From positions 1,403,440 through 1,467,439 of the forward strand of contig VCAZ01000036.1 of NCBI GenBank assembly GCA_005784505.1: a DNA stretch of 64,000 nucleotides, written 5' to 3'. Positions 45,684 to 58,900 of the stretch are shown one piece after another. A program made the position numbers and the translations under genes. Position 1 is the stretch's first letter; each line of letters begins with the position of its first letter. This stretch comes from Bagarius yarrelli. Taxonomy: Eukaryota; Chordata; Actinopteri; Siluriformes; Sisoridae. The notes under the pieces were generated by a model. The model did not search any database. It saw only the letters and a list, made by a program, of their open reading frames with translations, and had not been told where the DNA came from.

Positions 45684-48600
45684 ATGGCGGCCCGGTGGAG
45701 TAGCGAGAATGTCGTGGTGGAGTTTAGAGACGCTCAGGTACAAACACGCTATTAACACTGGGTTTATTTTATTATTTACACATCAGTCTTATGATTGACA
45801 ATCAGACTGTAAGGAAAAGTTTTTCCAGAAAGTACATTTCTCGTTTGTTCGCTTGCTGTGGATCTTTATTCATTTACAATAAGTGTCCAACCTGACGATA
45901 GCTCACCTTTATTTTTAATTCTTTAATGATCAGTTTAAAATATCTAGCTGATTTAAAAGCATCTAAGAAATGTAGCTTTTATTTATAGGCATACATTTAT
46001 ATTATACATAATAATAACGTGTCTTACTGTAAAAGTGTGTTGTGGTTGTGCATTTAAAAATTTCTGATCGTTTTTCTAATGTTTTTCTAATGTTTTCCAG
46101 GCAACTGCGATGTCAGTGGACTGTCTAGGCCACTATGCTGTCCTTTCCGGGTGTGTACATTCCTCTCCGACACTTTATGACCACGCTATCACGTACAGAT
46201 ATTTTTCCACACAGTGTGAAATAACTTGAACCGCTCCGCTCCGTTCCTTTTTTTTTTAAACATGTTTTGGATCCTATTTCTTTGTCTGGAACGACTTACA
46301 TTTATCTCTTTTATACAACTGAGAAGTTGGGGGTTAAGGGCCTTGCTCAGGGGCCCAGCAGTGGTGAATTAGTGCTGGAAATCAAACCCTGATCTTCCAA
46401 CTAGCAGTCCAACACCTTAACCACTGAAAAACTACTAAAAGTATTTCTGTTTTCGATTTTTAACACAACAAAGCCCAGAAAAATCCTACTTTGTCCTGCT
46501 TTGTACACACCAGACAAAAAAACCTTCAGGATTTATATAAGTATAACCACAAAATAAAGGTTTAAAGGTTTTATTCCCAGTTATGGCTGTGACGATTTAT
46601 TCTTAAAGAAATAATTGTGATTATGACGATTTATTGCCTGTTTTATGGCTTTGACAATTAATTGTTTGTAAAAAAAAACCCCCACAATTAACATAAAAAA
46701 AAAAGCAATTCAAAGCATTTTATAATCGCTCCAATTTGTGCCTTATTAACGCTCTACTGTAAATATTTTATTAGAGATAAATAGTGATTTAGGAAAATCC
46801 ATATTTTGCATCCTGTCAGTGGTGTTTATCTGTTTAGCAACATATAAATTCGCTCATACTCCAGGCAGTTGCATTATGGGTCGTTAACATGAGTTGAGCT
46901 GGTGATGGAGTGTTATTGAAGCGCGCTTAATACGTCAGAAAACCCCAATGCTCCGACTATCAAATCACGCCAATCCACTCACTCTGGTTGAAAGTAGGGT
47001 GCTGCAGGTGCTACAGCTCCCCCCTGTGGCTAATAAAAGTATGCGATAATTGCAGTTCCCTTCAATAATTGCGGTTAGGTCATATAATTGCGAACATAAT
47101 ATTATTTAATAATTGTAACGGCCTTATTCCCAGCTGAATTTAACTTTGCGGCGAAGTAATTTAATTATGCAGTCAACCTTAACTTTAATGAATCGGTCCA
47201 AAATAACACCAGAATTCAGACAAGAACACCAACATTTTGGGATCTGTGAAAGCAAAAGTACGTCACGTCCATAAGGACCAGCTTGTAAAACACGAATGAA
47301 AAGAATAACGTTTACACTTTTCTATATTCCTGTGTACGTTAGGAGACGTTTCTTGTACGTCGTGAACCTGGAGGCGCCGTCGGAAGCTCCTCGAAAAATA
47401 AGCCGTCAGAGCAAGTGGGATGTCGGCGCGGTGCAGTGGAATCCGCACAAGAGCGAAGCTCACCTGTTCGCAGCATCAGTAAGTCCAGATCAGATGAGTT
47501 GTGCTAGTCATTTTAATGAGAAAGCAGAAACTCAGCTGTGCATCAGAGCAGGTTTATTTCTTACATATTATTTTTCAAATGAGGACGTTTACCGCGTTTA
47601 ATCGGTTATGTACGTACAGAGTAATCAGCGTGTGGACCTGTACGTATGGCGGGACGGATGTGGAGAGACTCATACGTCCCTGCAAGGACACACACGTGTT
47701 ATAAGGTGATGGAACAAAACGTCTGCATGCCTTCAGTAGGATTTGAGTAAAAATTTCGTCTAATATATATATATATATATATTTTTCAATATCACAGCGA
47801 TTTGGATTGGTCGTGGTTTGAGCCAGAATTTCTCGTCACAAGTTCAGTAGACACGTACATCTACATATGGGACACAAGGTAAGAAGGAAAATAGGAAAAA
47901 AATGAGCGGTTTAGTTGACGTCCAGGCAGCAAACAGTGTGATTAGTGATCTTTAATGATGTATGAAGAATCTCAGCAGTAATTAAAATGTAAAATCATAG
48001 AGTCGGCTGTTAAATTTTAAAACGAAACAGCATTAGCATTTAAACAAACCTGTTATTAAGCTTTAAATGAGCAATGAATGAGCAATGAGCATCATTTTAT
48101 TAGAAATTAAAACGATTCAAATTAGGCTTTGCCTGTACAGTGCTGTGAAAAAGTATTCATGTGTTTTAGATCATTATTACAGACTGAAATATTAGACAAC
48201 GATAACCCAGGTAAACACAAAATGCTATTTTGCCATTAATTGGTGGGTTTATTTATTTAGTGGAAAAAATGATCAAACCTACATGGCCCTATGTGGAAAA
48301 AGTTATTGTTAAATCATGACGTAACTGTGGTAAATCACATTTTTTTATTTGTTTCATTTCGCTGTGCACACCCAGACATGATTACTACCAGACCTGTCAA
48401 ATCAAGAGATCGCTTAAATAGAACCCGTCTGACAAAAAGGCCAAAAGATCCTGAGAAGCCAGACATCGTGCCACGATCCAAAGAAATTCAGGAACACATG
48501 AGAAACAATGTAATTGATAAGGGGGCAAATACTTTTACAGCACTGTATATAACTAAGAGAGTGGGTTTTTTGGGGTGTTTTTTGTAAATAATTAGCTGGA

Positions 48601-49736
48601 TTTTAGTTTATGTATGCAAAAATTAAAGGCATTATCCCTTTTAATAGGGTCTGTATTTATGATATACTTATTTTAATAAATGTGATTATTAATCAAAGAA
48701 AATCAAAGAATTTCTGTTCAAGTTTCTATTATTATCTAAATTAAATTACAATCTAAATCCAGCTGTGATTGTTTGGGTGTTTTCTCTCCAGAGACACTCG
48801 TAAACCTACAGGAACTTTATCTGCAGTAGGTGAGTTCACATCCTCAGTAGTTCAGATTTAATCGAACTCCTGCTCTTTTTCATCACTGACAAATTATTCG
48901 CTCTTCTTCCTCCGTCTGTCTTTGTATTTGGGTAGCCGGAGCATCTCAGGTGAAGTGGAACAAAAAGAATCAGCACTGCTTGGCTTCTAGTCATGACGGA
49001 GACGTCCGGATCTGGGACAGACGGGTGAGTCAGGAGGATGGCTGATGATTCTTTTTTTTTTTTAAATACAATATCAGTTGCATTTAAAGTCCAAAGTGGC
49101 TTCCTGTTACTGTCAGAACATAGTGTAAAGTCCAAAATCGAAATAGTGTAAGGCAAAGGCGCGGCACGTTTCGAGGGCTTTAAAAAACTGTGTTCCTCGT
49201 AGTTGAATTACACGTTTAACATCATTTATTTCCATTACCATTTACAGCATTTGGCAGACGCCCTCATCCAGAGTGACTTACATTTATCTCTTTTATACAT
49301 CTGAGCTATTGGGGCCTGGCAATGGCAATGGCAACTTGGCCAGGAATCAAACCCCCGATCTTCCAATTAGCAGTCCAACACCTTAACCACTACGCTACCA
49401 CCAATTTAAGTTTAACATGATTACTTCAAATTGGCGCTGCTGTGATGGCGTATTTAACGTGACAGTATCAACGTGGTGGATGTACTACATCTCAATGTTA
49501 TTTACACTGTCTGCAGTTATACTATATAGAACACTTACTTATTTATTTAAATGTAGTGCCCACTTAAGTAGTGTGTAATTATGGTCTGAGACTCTGTAAT
49601 TCCTGGGGCTGAATTTACTATGTCACATAAAGTATATTAATTGAGGCAAATCATGTTTCTCCTTTTTCTTTACAATGCAATTCTCAAAATGGCCACAATA
49701 TGCCGCCAACATCTCTACATTTGACCGAACTGTGTT

Positions 49737-49775
<39 letters not shown>

Positions 49776-49785
49776 TATATATATA

Positions 49786-49817
<32 letters not shown>

Positions 49818-52800
49818 TTTTTATCATCCTTTAGAAACCCAACACCGCTGTGGAATATGTAGCTGCTCACTTATCCAAGATCCACGGCTTAGACTGGCAT
49901 CCTGATAATGAGTACATACTAGCGACCTCCAGCCAGGACAACTCCGTCAGGGTAAAGATAAACTCGTGCGTGTGTGTGTAATAAACATAAACATCACATA
50001 GTGTGCAACTCTTTCTTGACTTTGAAAAATGTTTTTGATTTGTATAGTTTTGGGACTACAGACAACCTCGAAAATACCTCAATATCCTGTCCTGCCAAGT
50101 TCCGGTTTGGAAAGCCAGATACACGGTACAGTTAACTTCCTGTCTGTTTCTACAAAAACTAAAGCGCAACATTGTTTGGAAATTCTTTGTAGGTTATTTC
50201 TTCACTGGAAGAGACTCAAACCCTGTTCCAACATGACAATGTCCCTGTGCACAAAACCCCTGATCTCCATAAAGACATGCTGTGTTCTGATTGGAGTAGA
50301 AGAACTTTCATGTCCTGTACAGAGTCCTGATTCTGACTCAACCCTTTTAAACTGAACATCTTTGGAATGAACTGAAACCCCACCTGAACCCCAGACCTCC
50401 AAACCTCAACATTAGTGTCTGATCTCACTAATACTGTTGTAGCTGAATGATTAAATCCACACAGTCACATGACCCAGTCGAGTTGAAAAAGTGCACAGAA
50501 GTCTGGAGATTATTACAGCAGGAATAGGAATAGGATGCTTCAGGATTCGTACGTTTAAGAAAATCCAGTAAAATTTTTAAAACAACAATTTCCTGGCCTG
50601 ATTTTGGAAAAATTAATAAACCCACAAAAATTTTGAAAAAATACAAAACATTTGTTTTGATTATATTTAAATCTATATTAATTGTTAATATTGGTTAAAT
50701 AACAATAGTTCACTTTCTTGCGATTTATCACATGACCAAGGTTTCTTTTGTATTATAAACCATAAAGCTTGTGGTAAAATTGAACATGGATTATTCCCCT
50801 TATTAAACTTAGACATATTTACCTCAAAGTCATGGCAAAAGTCTTGTTAAAAATGTGTTCGAACCCTGATGCTTTATTCCTTCTAAATAAATTCTAGAAA
50901 GAAGCAAATTTTATCTGTGACTGAAGGTTTATTCATTTGAATTCTATAATTTTGATTTAAGTTAATGACCCATTGGATTTGTCTTTGTTGTGTGAATCAG
51001 CCGTTTTCCAACGGTCTGGTAACGGTGATGGTGCCTCAGCTCCGGCGGGAGAACAGCCTCCTGCTGTGGAGTACGCTGGAGCTCAACAGCCCCGTTCATG
51101 CTTTTGTAGGTCATGACGACGTGGTGCTCGAATTTCAGTGGAGGCCTCAGAAAGAAGGTGAGCGCCATTTACGTATGTCAAGGAACGGATTTCACATCTG
51201 TGTGATTTTTACACATTTTATACACAGCGGTAAAAAAGTGCTTACAACAGTAAAAAAAAAAAATTAAAAAATTAAAGGCACAGTAGGTGATTTTAGTTGT
51301 TAGTAAAGCGTACATCGTATTGATTTTTTTTGCATACTAACATACTACTCGCCTCACACACTCAGTTTCATATACTGTGTAGTATGGAAGTATGTCAAAA
51401 ACAGTTTTGGGACGAAGACAAATCCAAAAAATCAATAAATCGCTCTCATAGCTATAAGGAAAAGTTCAATTCTATAAAAACCGAAACTTCTTTTTTTATG
51501 TCAGAATTGGGTCCTGTGTCTGTCAAGGAGCCGCGTGTGTTTAAAAGTTATTTGACAATATTTCACTTCTAGGGTCGAAGGACTGCCAGTTGGTCACATG
51601 GTCCAGAGATCAGACTCTGCGTATATGGAGGGTGGATCCTCAGTTACAGAAGGTAAGATCTGTAGGGAAAAATCTGTCACGTAGGGTGAGGGACTCATCA
51701 ACATGCTTAAATGTAAAGCCTCACAAAAACACACACACACACACACATAAATACACACCTTTTTGAGCTGTGTAGTTTAATCGCTTTTCTTCTGTAGTTG
51801 TGTGCCAACGACATTGTAGAAGAGCTGATGGAAGGCATGACTCTTACTCCAGAGTCTGAGAAGACACTCCGCTCCCAGGAACCTCCTCTGAGTCCCAGTC
51901 TAACGGCTGACGACCTGCAGGGTAACGTTGCAATACACACAAGACTTACCATCCGTATATATTATCTGATTGATCTCTAATTTATTACACAGGCAATAAT
52001 AATCAGTTTAATTCTATATCAGCGCGATCAATATTGGCCCTGTCGTGTTATCGATTCTGATTGATTGTTGATGTATTTTTTTATAACAGCGGGTTTAAAA
52101 TCAGGCGAACTACAGAAAGCACATGTAGAGACAGAAATGACATGCCGTTTTTCCTGTAACTGTCTGGATTTTACTACTCCACTAAGTGCATACTTTGTTA
52201 TCTGCACCCTGAGGTCAGCCTTAACACCAGTCTGTTTTGTAAGTAGGTCAGTTTGAGGCGTCCGGTGGCAGGCAGGACCCCGCTGGTCTCGCTCAGACTC
52301 TGCAGCAAGAGTTCTCACTGGTCAACCTGCAGATCCGCAATGTCAACCTGGAGGTCAGGAGCCGTCGCCTTTTCATCATTCACATTAAACACTGGAAGCT
52401 CAAATGGTTGAAGATTTAGATTGTCGATTAGTGCATTGGGGTTGAAGCTTATCGTTCGGGTCCTTAAGCAAGGCCCTTAGACCTTTTAGACCCCTTAGAC
52501 CTGCTTCAGGTGATGTATCATGACTGACAGTATAGTAAAGGAATTTTACTGTGCTTTTATGTATGAGTGACGAATGAAGACTTCTTATTAGCATATCACT
52601 GAATATTCATAAATCCTGGTAATGCTGCAGATACCAGCTACAGATACCAGCGACCAGAGATCCGACAATGATTTGATGCAGATAAACACTGATAAATTTA
52701 TACACACATAAAATCTCCCTCCAGAATGTTTCATTTCAATGAATCAATAAAAGTAGTTGCTTCACCCACTGATAAACGTTAATAACATAACCATTAGTAA

Positions 52801-52872
52801 GATCACATACTGACAATTGTAAGGTTTACTGTATGTGTAAACAGAGCGTAATTCAGATTACTCCACCTGCAG

Positions 52873-52911
<39 letters not shown>

Positions 52912-55900
52912 TAGATGGACGCCGTGAACCACACCTGCATTGTCTCAGCACACTGTGGATCGAATCAGGTCAGGTTGGTGGTGAAATTTCCCGCACAGTA
53001 CCCAAACAACGCTGCACCATCTTTCCAGTTTGTTTCACCTACAACCATCTCATCCTCCATGAAGACCAAGATTCAGAAGGTACCACAGGGATCACATGAT
53101 AAACACAATGCATAGTTATAAGTATTGCATGTATCGTGATATATCGTATTGTTACCCATGTATTATATTACGAGGCTCTTGCCAATATACAGCTCGAATA
53201 TCATGGTATCAATATTTTATTGTTATACAATTGAGCAAATTTATGATAAAGAATTACGGAGCTAAAAATACTTTAAAGAGCACAATTTTATTAATGTCCT
53301 GGGAGACTAATTTAATAAAATCTACAGTTACTAATAACTGATAATTGCTGATAAGTCTGATAACTGATAAGTCCTTGTCATGGCTAATTCCGATACAAAT
53401 ACACAATCAGTTCATATTTTTATATTATAATTTTCATATAGTTTGCTGTTTGTGCACTCGGTAGAATAAAAAATGTAAAATACGCTGATGATGAAACTAA
53501 TATTTTAGTAGCTCTGGTCTAATTAAAATAAAAAAACATCAGTCCTGAGTCTTCAAATGTTTCTATATTTGTGTAAGACACCTGTAATAATTATTGTAAA
53601 TTTTAATTTAAGTTTGATTAAAAAAATGATAAAAATCACATCCAACAGTTATATAAAGAAGCAGCCCAAATATTGTCACTTAGCCCTAGTTGACTTGACC
53701 AAAAGAAGCCTTGGCAACACTGGGCAGGAACCCGTCCAATCTGGCAACATTGGACAGGAACCCGTCCAATCTGGCAACATTGGACAGGAACCCGTCCAAT
53801 CTGGCAACATTGGACAGGAACCCGTCCAATCTGGCTACACTGGGCAGGAACCCGTCCAATCTGGCTACACTGGGCAGGAACCTGTCCAATCTGGCTACAC
53901 TGGGCAGGAACCCGTCCAATCTGGCAACATTGAATCTATTCATCAGATTTCATTCATTTACCAAAGCAATAAAAATCATGTCATTTTCACTCATATTACC
54001 AAATTAATGTAACTGTCTGAGAAATATTGTACATCCCTAACAAATATATACGTGTGTATAAATAAAATGGACATATTTTACATCTTCCCTTTGCGATTCT
54101 CTTTGACATTTGAAAATATGTAAATGTTAAAAAAATTCTAATATAGTTTACGCTAATAAATGTGTCTTTGTGACTGTAAAGGAAGTACAAAACCTTATGT
54201 TTTTCTAATAATAGATAAAATTTCTTCTACCTGTGAATCTATTATCCTAAATAAATATTTGTAAGCTGCCTTTTTAAAAGCAAGTATATAAAGTATTAAT
54301 GTTTTCTTGCAATATTTTGCCTTCTCATGTTGTGTTTCAAGATCCTGACAGACACGTCGCTTCAGAAAGTAAAGAGGAACCAAAACTGCCTGGAGCCGTG
54401 TGTGAGGCAGCTGGTGTCCTGCCTCGAATCTGACGCGGTAAAAAAAAAACAACAACCCGAAAACATTGCTTTATTTATCATGGGTTTAGTTTAATAGTGA
54501 AGTAAAAAGACGTGGTTTACTCGAGCTGTATGTTGCCTGCAGGAGGACGGCACTAATCCCCATGTGTTCAGTAACTCGGTGAGTCCCGCCCTTCCTGCAT
54601 TTCCTCGTGTCACCAATGCTTACGGCTCCTACCAGGACGCTAACATCCCGTTCCCGCGGACCTCGGGTGCTCGCTTTTGTGGCACAGGTGAGCCTGGAAC
54701 ATCGTAAATCATGCCATTGTTCGTCTTTTGTTTTTCACTTTTGATTATGTTGTAAATCTTTAGCTAGTTATTGATCACAGTAAGTTCTACAGGTACATAC
54801 TGTATATATTAGTATGCAGATGCCACTAATGAGACCAGCGGGGAAAAAAAACAACTAATAAAACCTGAGAAATTGGCATTAAAGTAAAATAATCAACAGT
54901 GATTGAACCAATTTCTTCCTCACTATTCTCTTCATTATTCTATTTAAAAGTTTTATAATTAAAAATAAAACCTGCCAAAAACTACAACAAATTTTAACAC
55001 TGGAGATAAATGTTAGTTAAACGTTAAATAAAGAACTCTTTTTACATTTACCCAAATCCATATATTATACAAGTTCCTGTGGATGTTGATATAGTAATCA
55101 TAGCCTGTGATTAAAATTCGGAGATTTTGCACTAGCCTAAAATAAATCTTTTTATTTTTGCAGGCTCGCTGGTTTATTTCACCCGTCCCATGTCCATGCA
55201 TCGCACCGCCCCTCAAACAGAACCTACTCCAAGGTACTTCTTAAACATTACACTCGGTGGCGGTAAGCTACTAAAAAAGCTACTTACTTTGTTAACAGTT
55301 AATTACATTTATATTTTATATAATATATATATTTTATTTATACATTTATAATGAAATTAATAACAAAATAAATCTTTTAAGTTCTAATATTTTACTGTTT
55401 CATAAAAAATTTAAACTGTATTTTGTTCATATGTGTGTTGGGTGCCGGACAAACGAGTGTGTATGTAGGTCTATACGTTTTTGAATAGCATGTGATATAA
55501 GCGTGAGCTCTAATTGGCTCGTTTCTAATTCTCCTAAACCCTCCCACTTTTGTTGATGGCGAATCAGTATTGTTGTTATATTTTTGACCTCATGTGATTG
55601 GACCGTTCTCATTCCCGCTCAGTTATGCCTATGATTGATTTTCCTTTCACTCTCTCTAGTGGACAGCACCAGTATTACAGCTTTTATCTCCGAATCTGTT
55701 GTTATAAATGACTAAATCATTTTGACTGATATTAAACCTGCATTAAACTTAAATTTATTTATTGTGTTTGTTAACATTTAATTTAAACATTAACATTTTC
55801 ATTATTTTAGCTAGCAATAATGTCACGTCATTTCCATCTGCTATCTACAGTCCTGCGTTACTTACACTTACACTGTTACTAATGTAGTAGTATGTTGACA

Positions 55901-58900
55901 TTCATATATTCATATATTCATCTTCTATACCTGCTGATTTTTAATTCAGGGTTACAGGCATTTGCTAGAGTCTCAACCTAACATACATGTTTTTGGACTG
56001 TGGAAGGAAACACACACAAACACGGGGAGAACATGCAAACTCGGCACAGAAAGGCCCCTGCCCAGGAAATTGAACTGTAGCCGTTGTGCCGCCCCTGTGT
56101 TGACATTAGTCGTTATATAAATATTGTTAATGTTTTTTTTTTTCAGATCACTTTCAGCTTTGTCTGCATACCACAGTGGTCTTATGACACCGATGAAAAT
56201 GCGCAGCGAGTCTCAGTCCACGCTGCGGCTGTACAGCGGGAGTCCAACACGCACCGATAAAGAACAAGTGTCCATCTCCTCCTTCTACTACAAGGAACGG
56301 GTGAGACAGGCTGTGTATTTGGAAAATTGGAGAGGTTTTTTTTAATATTAGAAATATCTGGCAACCTCACCTTCGAGGAAGTCTTTTAATCAGACATCAT
56401 TGGCTAGGATGTCCAAGAACGGAGCAGAGAGGAGACAATAATGCATTGTTTTTAACTTCTACCGTGTGTGTGTGTGTGTCTGTAAATGTGTTGGTAGAGA
56501 AAGTGATAATTAAAAAAATCCGACACAGAAATGTATTCTCCTGCAATGCTGTTATTCCTAATAAAAGCAGGTTATTTACTCACCAGACATTTTATTAGGA
56601 ACAATCATCTATCTTTCTAATCAGCCAATCGTGTGGCAGCAAAACGATGCTGAAAATCCTGCAGATACTGATTGAGAGCTTCACATGAACGGAAGTTCAT
56701 GACGGAAAACTGAAAAGACATAAAAATCTGGTCTTTTTTTTTTTTTAATTTTAGTCTGTGTAAACATGTAGTAGCTCAGTGGTTAAGGTGTTGGTCTGGT
56801 GACCGTAGGATCAGCTGGGCCGCTGAGCAAGGCCCTCAATCCCCAACTGTGCAATTGGATAAGTCAGATAAAATGTAGGTCGCTCTGGTTAAAAAAAAAC
56901 AAAGAAAGGAAATAAGGAGGAAAAAGCAGGTAGAAATAAAAAGAAAAAAATGAAATCTGGAAAGCAGAGAAGAACAAAAGAATGTTGGCAGGAAAGATGG
57001 GGGAAAAAATGAAAAAATGAAGATGGAAACAAGAATGAAAGAAAAAAATGAAAGCACAAAAGAAGGTTGGAGAAAAACTAGGAAGGAAGAACAGAGGAAT
57101 GGAAATAAAAATGTAATGAAAAAGACAAAAAGGAAGTAACATAGAAAAGCACAAAAATGTATAGGGAAAGCGGAAAGGAAATAATAAATGAGGAAGCATA
57201 GAAGGACAAAAAAGGAAGAGGAGATGAAAAGAACAAGAATGTAGAAGGGGAAAGCAGAAAGGGAAAAAAGCATGGAAAATAAGGACATAATAAAGCAAAG
57301 AAGGAAATTGGTAAAAAAGAAAGAAAGAACAAAAGAATGTAAGAAAACCAGAAATAAAGAAAGAAAGAAAAAGTCAAATAAGGAAATGAAATAGAATGAA
57401 GGGAAAGAAGGAAAATATGGAAAGAAAAGAAGGAAATAAGGATAAAAGAAAAGAAAGAAGTAAGAATGGAGGAAAAAAAGGAAAGTATAAAAGAATGTGG
57501 GAGGAAAAACTGGAAAGATGGACAGGAGAAGTGAAGAAAGAATTAAGGAAAGAAGAGAATATATAAGGAGGCAAAGAAGAACAAAAAAAAAGTAAAATTA
57601 GAAAAAAAGAACAAAAGATGAATGAAAGCAGGAAGAAAGAACCAAAGAAGGAAATAAAAAGAAGGAATGAAAAAAGCAAATTAGGAAATAAAGAAGAAAG
57701 AAGGGAAAGAAAAACGGACACATGGAAGAAGAAAGAAGAAAAAAAAAAAGAAAAAAACAAACGAATGTGGGAGGAAAAACGTGAAGGAAGGACAGGAGAA
57801 AAAAATAGTGATTACAAAGGGAAAGAAATAAAAGGAATGCATAGAAAAGGAAAAGAAAAAGAATAAAAAAACAAAGGAATGTAGAAGGAAAAGCAAGAAT
57901 GAATAACGGAAAGAAGGGGAGAACCGTGTCACCGCTCCAGTCCCAGAGATCAGACATTTCACTCTTTCCGCTGCTGCCACGTGATTGGCTGATTAGATCA
58001 CAGCATGTGATGCAACTGGTGTTCCTAATAAAGTGGACATTGTAGTTTGTGTGCTAGTTCCTGTCAGTGTTGTGTCTGTTTTTGTGTGTTGTGTGTTCAC
58101 TTATTGTTTTTTGTACTCTATCCTTCTTTTATTTCTTTTTTGTGTGTGTGTTCTGATGGACTCTCACCATTTTACACACGCTGCTGTGGTCTGTTTTATC
58201 CCACACACCAATCAGAAGCGTCTGTTTGTCCATCGCCGCTGGTCTGTCCAGACTATTGCTGACTGTCCGGTACCAATCTTACTCCCTCCCTCTTTTTTTC
58301 TCACGCCGTTTATTCCTTACTTTTTTCTCCCTCTCTATTTTTTTTTTTTTTTGCGAATTGCCAAATCCTTCAATTAGGGACTTCCAACGGTTTCAGTTAT
58401 AATTTCTATCTTTTCTTTGCTGCTCATTAATTTCGCAGTTCCATAATCATCCTGGATACATCACACAGATCAGTTCCCAACTCACAGACCCCGAGTGCAA
58501 AAGTTTGTGCACCCTTTAGACAAAAACTAGGTTTTATTCCTGCCCTGAAAGTCTGACCAGCTTCTACTAACAAAAGGAAGGAATAAAGCAAGAAGTGAGG
58601 AGGAAAATAATTAGATGGTAAGAAAGAGAAGAAGAAAATAAGAATGTGAAGAAAGAACGCAAGGGAAATAAGGAGGGTAAGAAAAAGGGGAAATATGCAA
58701 AAGAAGAAAACAAGAACAGAAAAAAGATTTAAAAAAAAAAGTAGGAAAAAAAAGAGAAATAAAAGAGTGAAAAATAAAGAAAGGAAATGAAAGGTAAGCT
58801 AGGGAAAGAAGAAGGGAAATAAGAAAGTGAAAGAGAAGAGGAATGAAGAGGAAAAGGAAGAGAAATGAGAAAATGAAAAGGAAAATATATAAAAAGGAGC

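Noticed and set aside
48291..48587. 98-residue frame in wdr59 intron 5
   Set aside because: It lies in the deleted Tc1-like element and reads partly through its left end; only PRSKEIQEHMRNN relates to a transposase.
53713..53932. CRISPR-like direct repeats
   Set aside because: Units are contiguous with no unique spacers, and the host is a vertebrate.
53557..54012. 151-residue frame with NTGQEPVQSG repeats
   Set aside because: Caused by the 30-bp minisatellite; inside a wdr59 intron, without splice support, and open on the other strand too.
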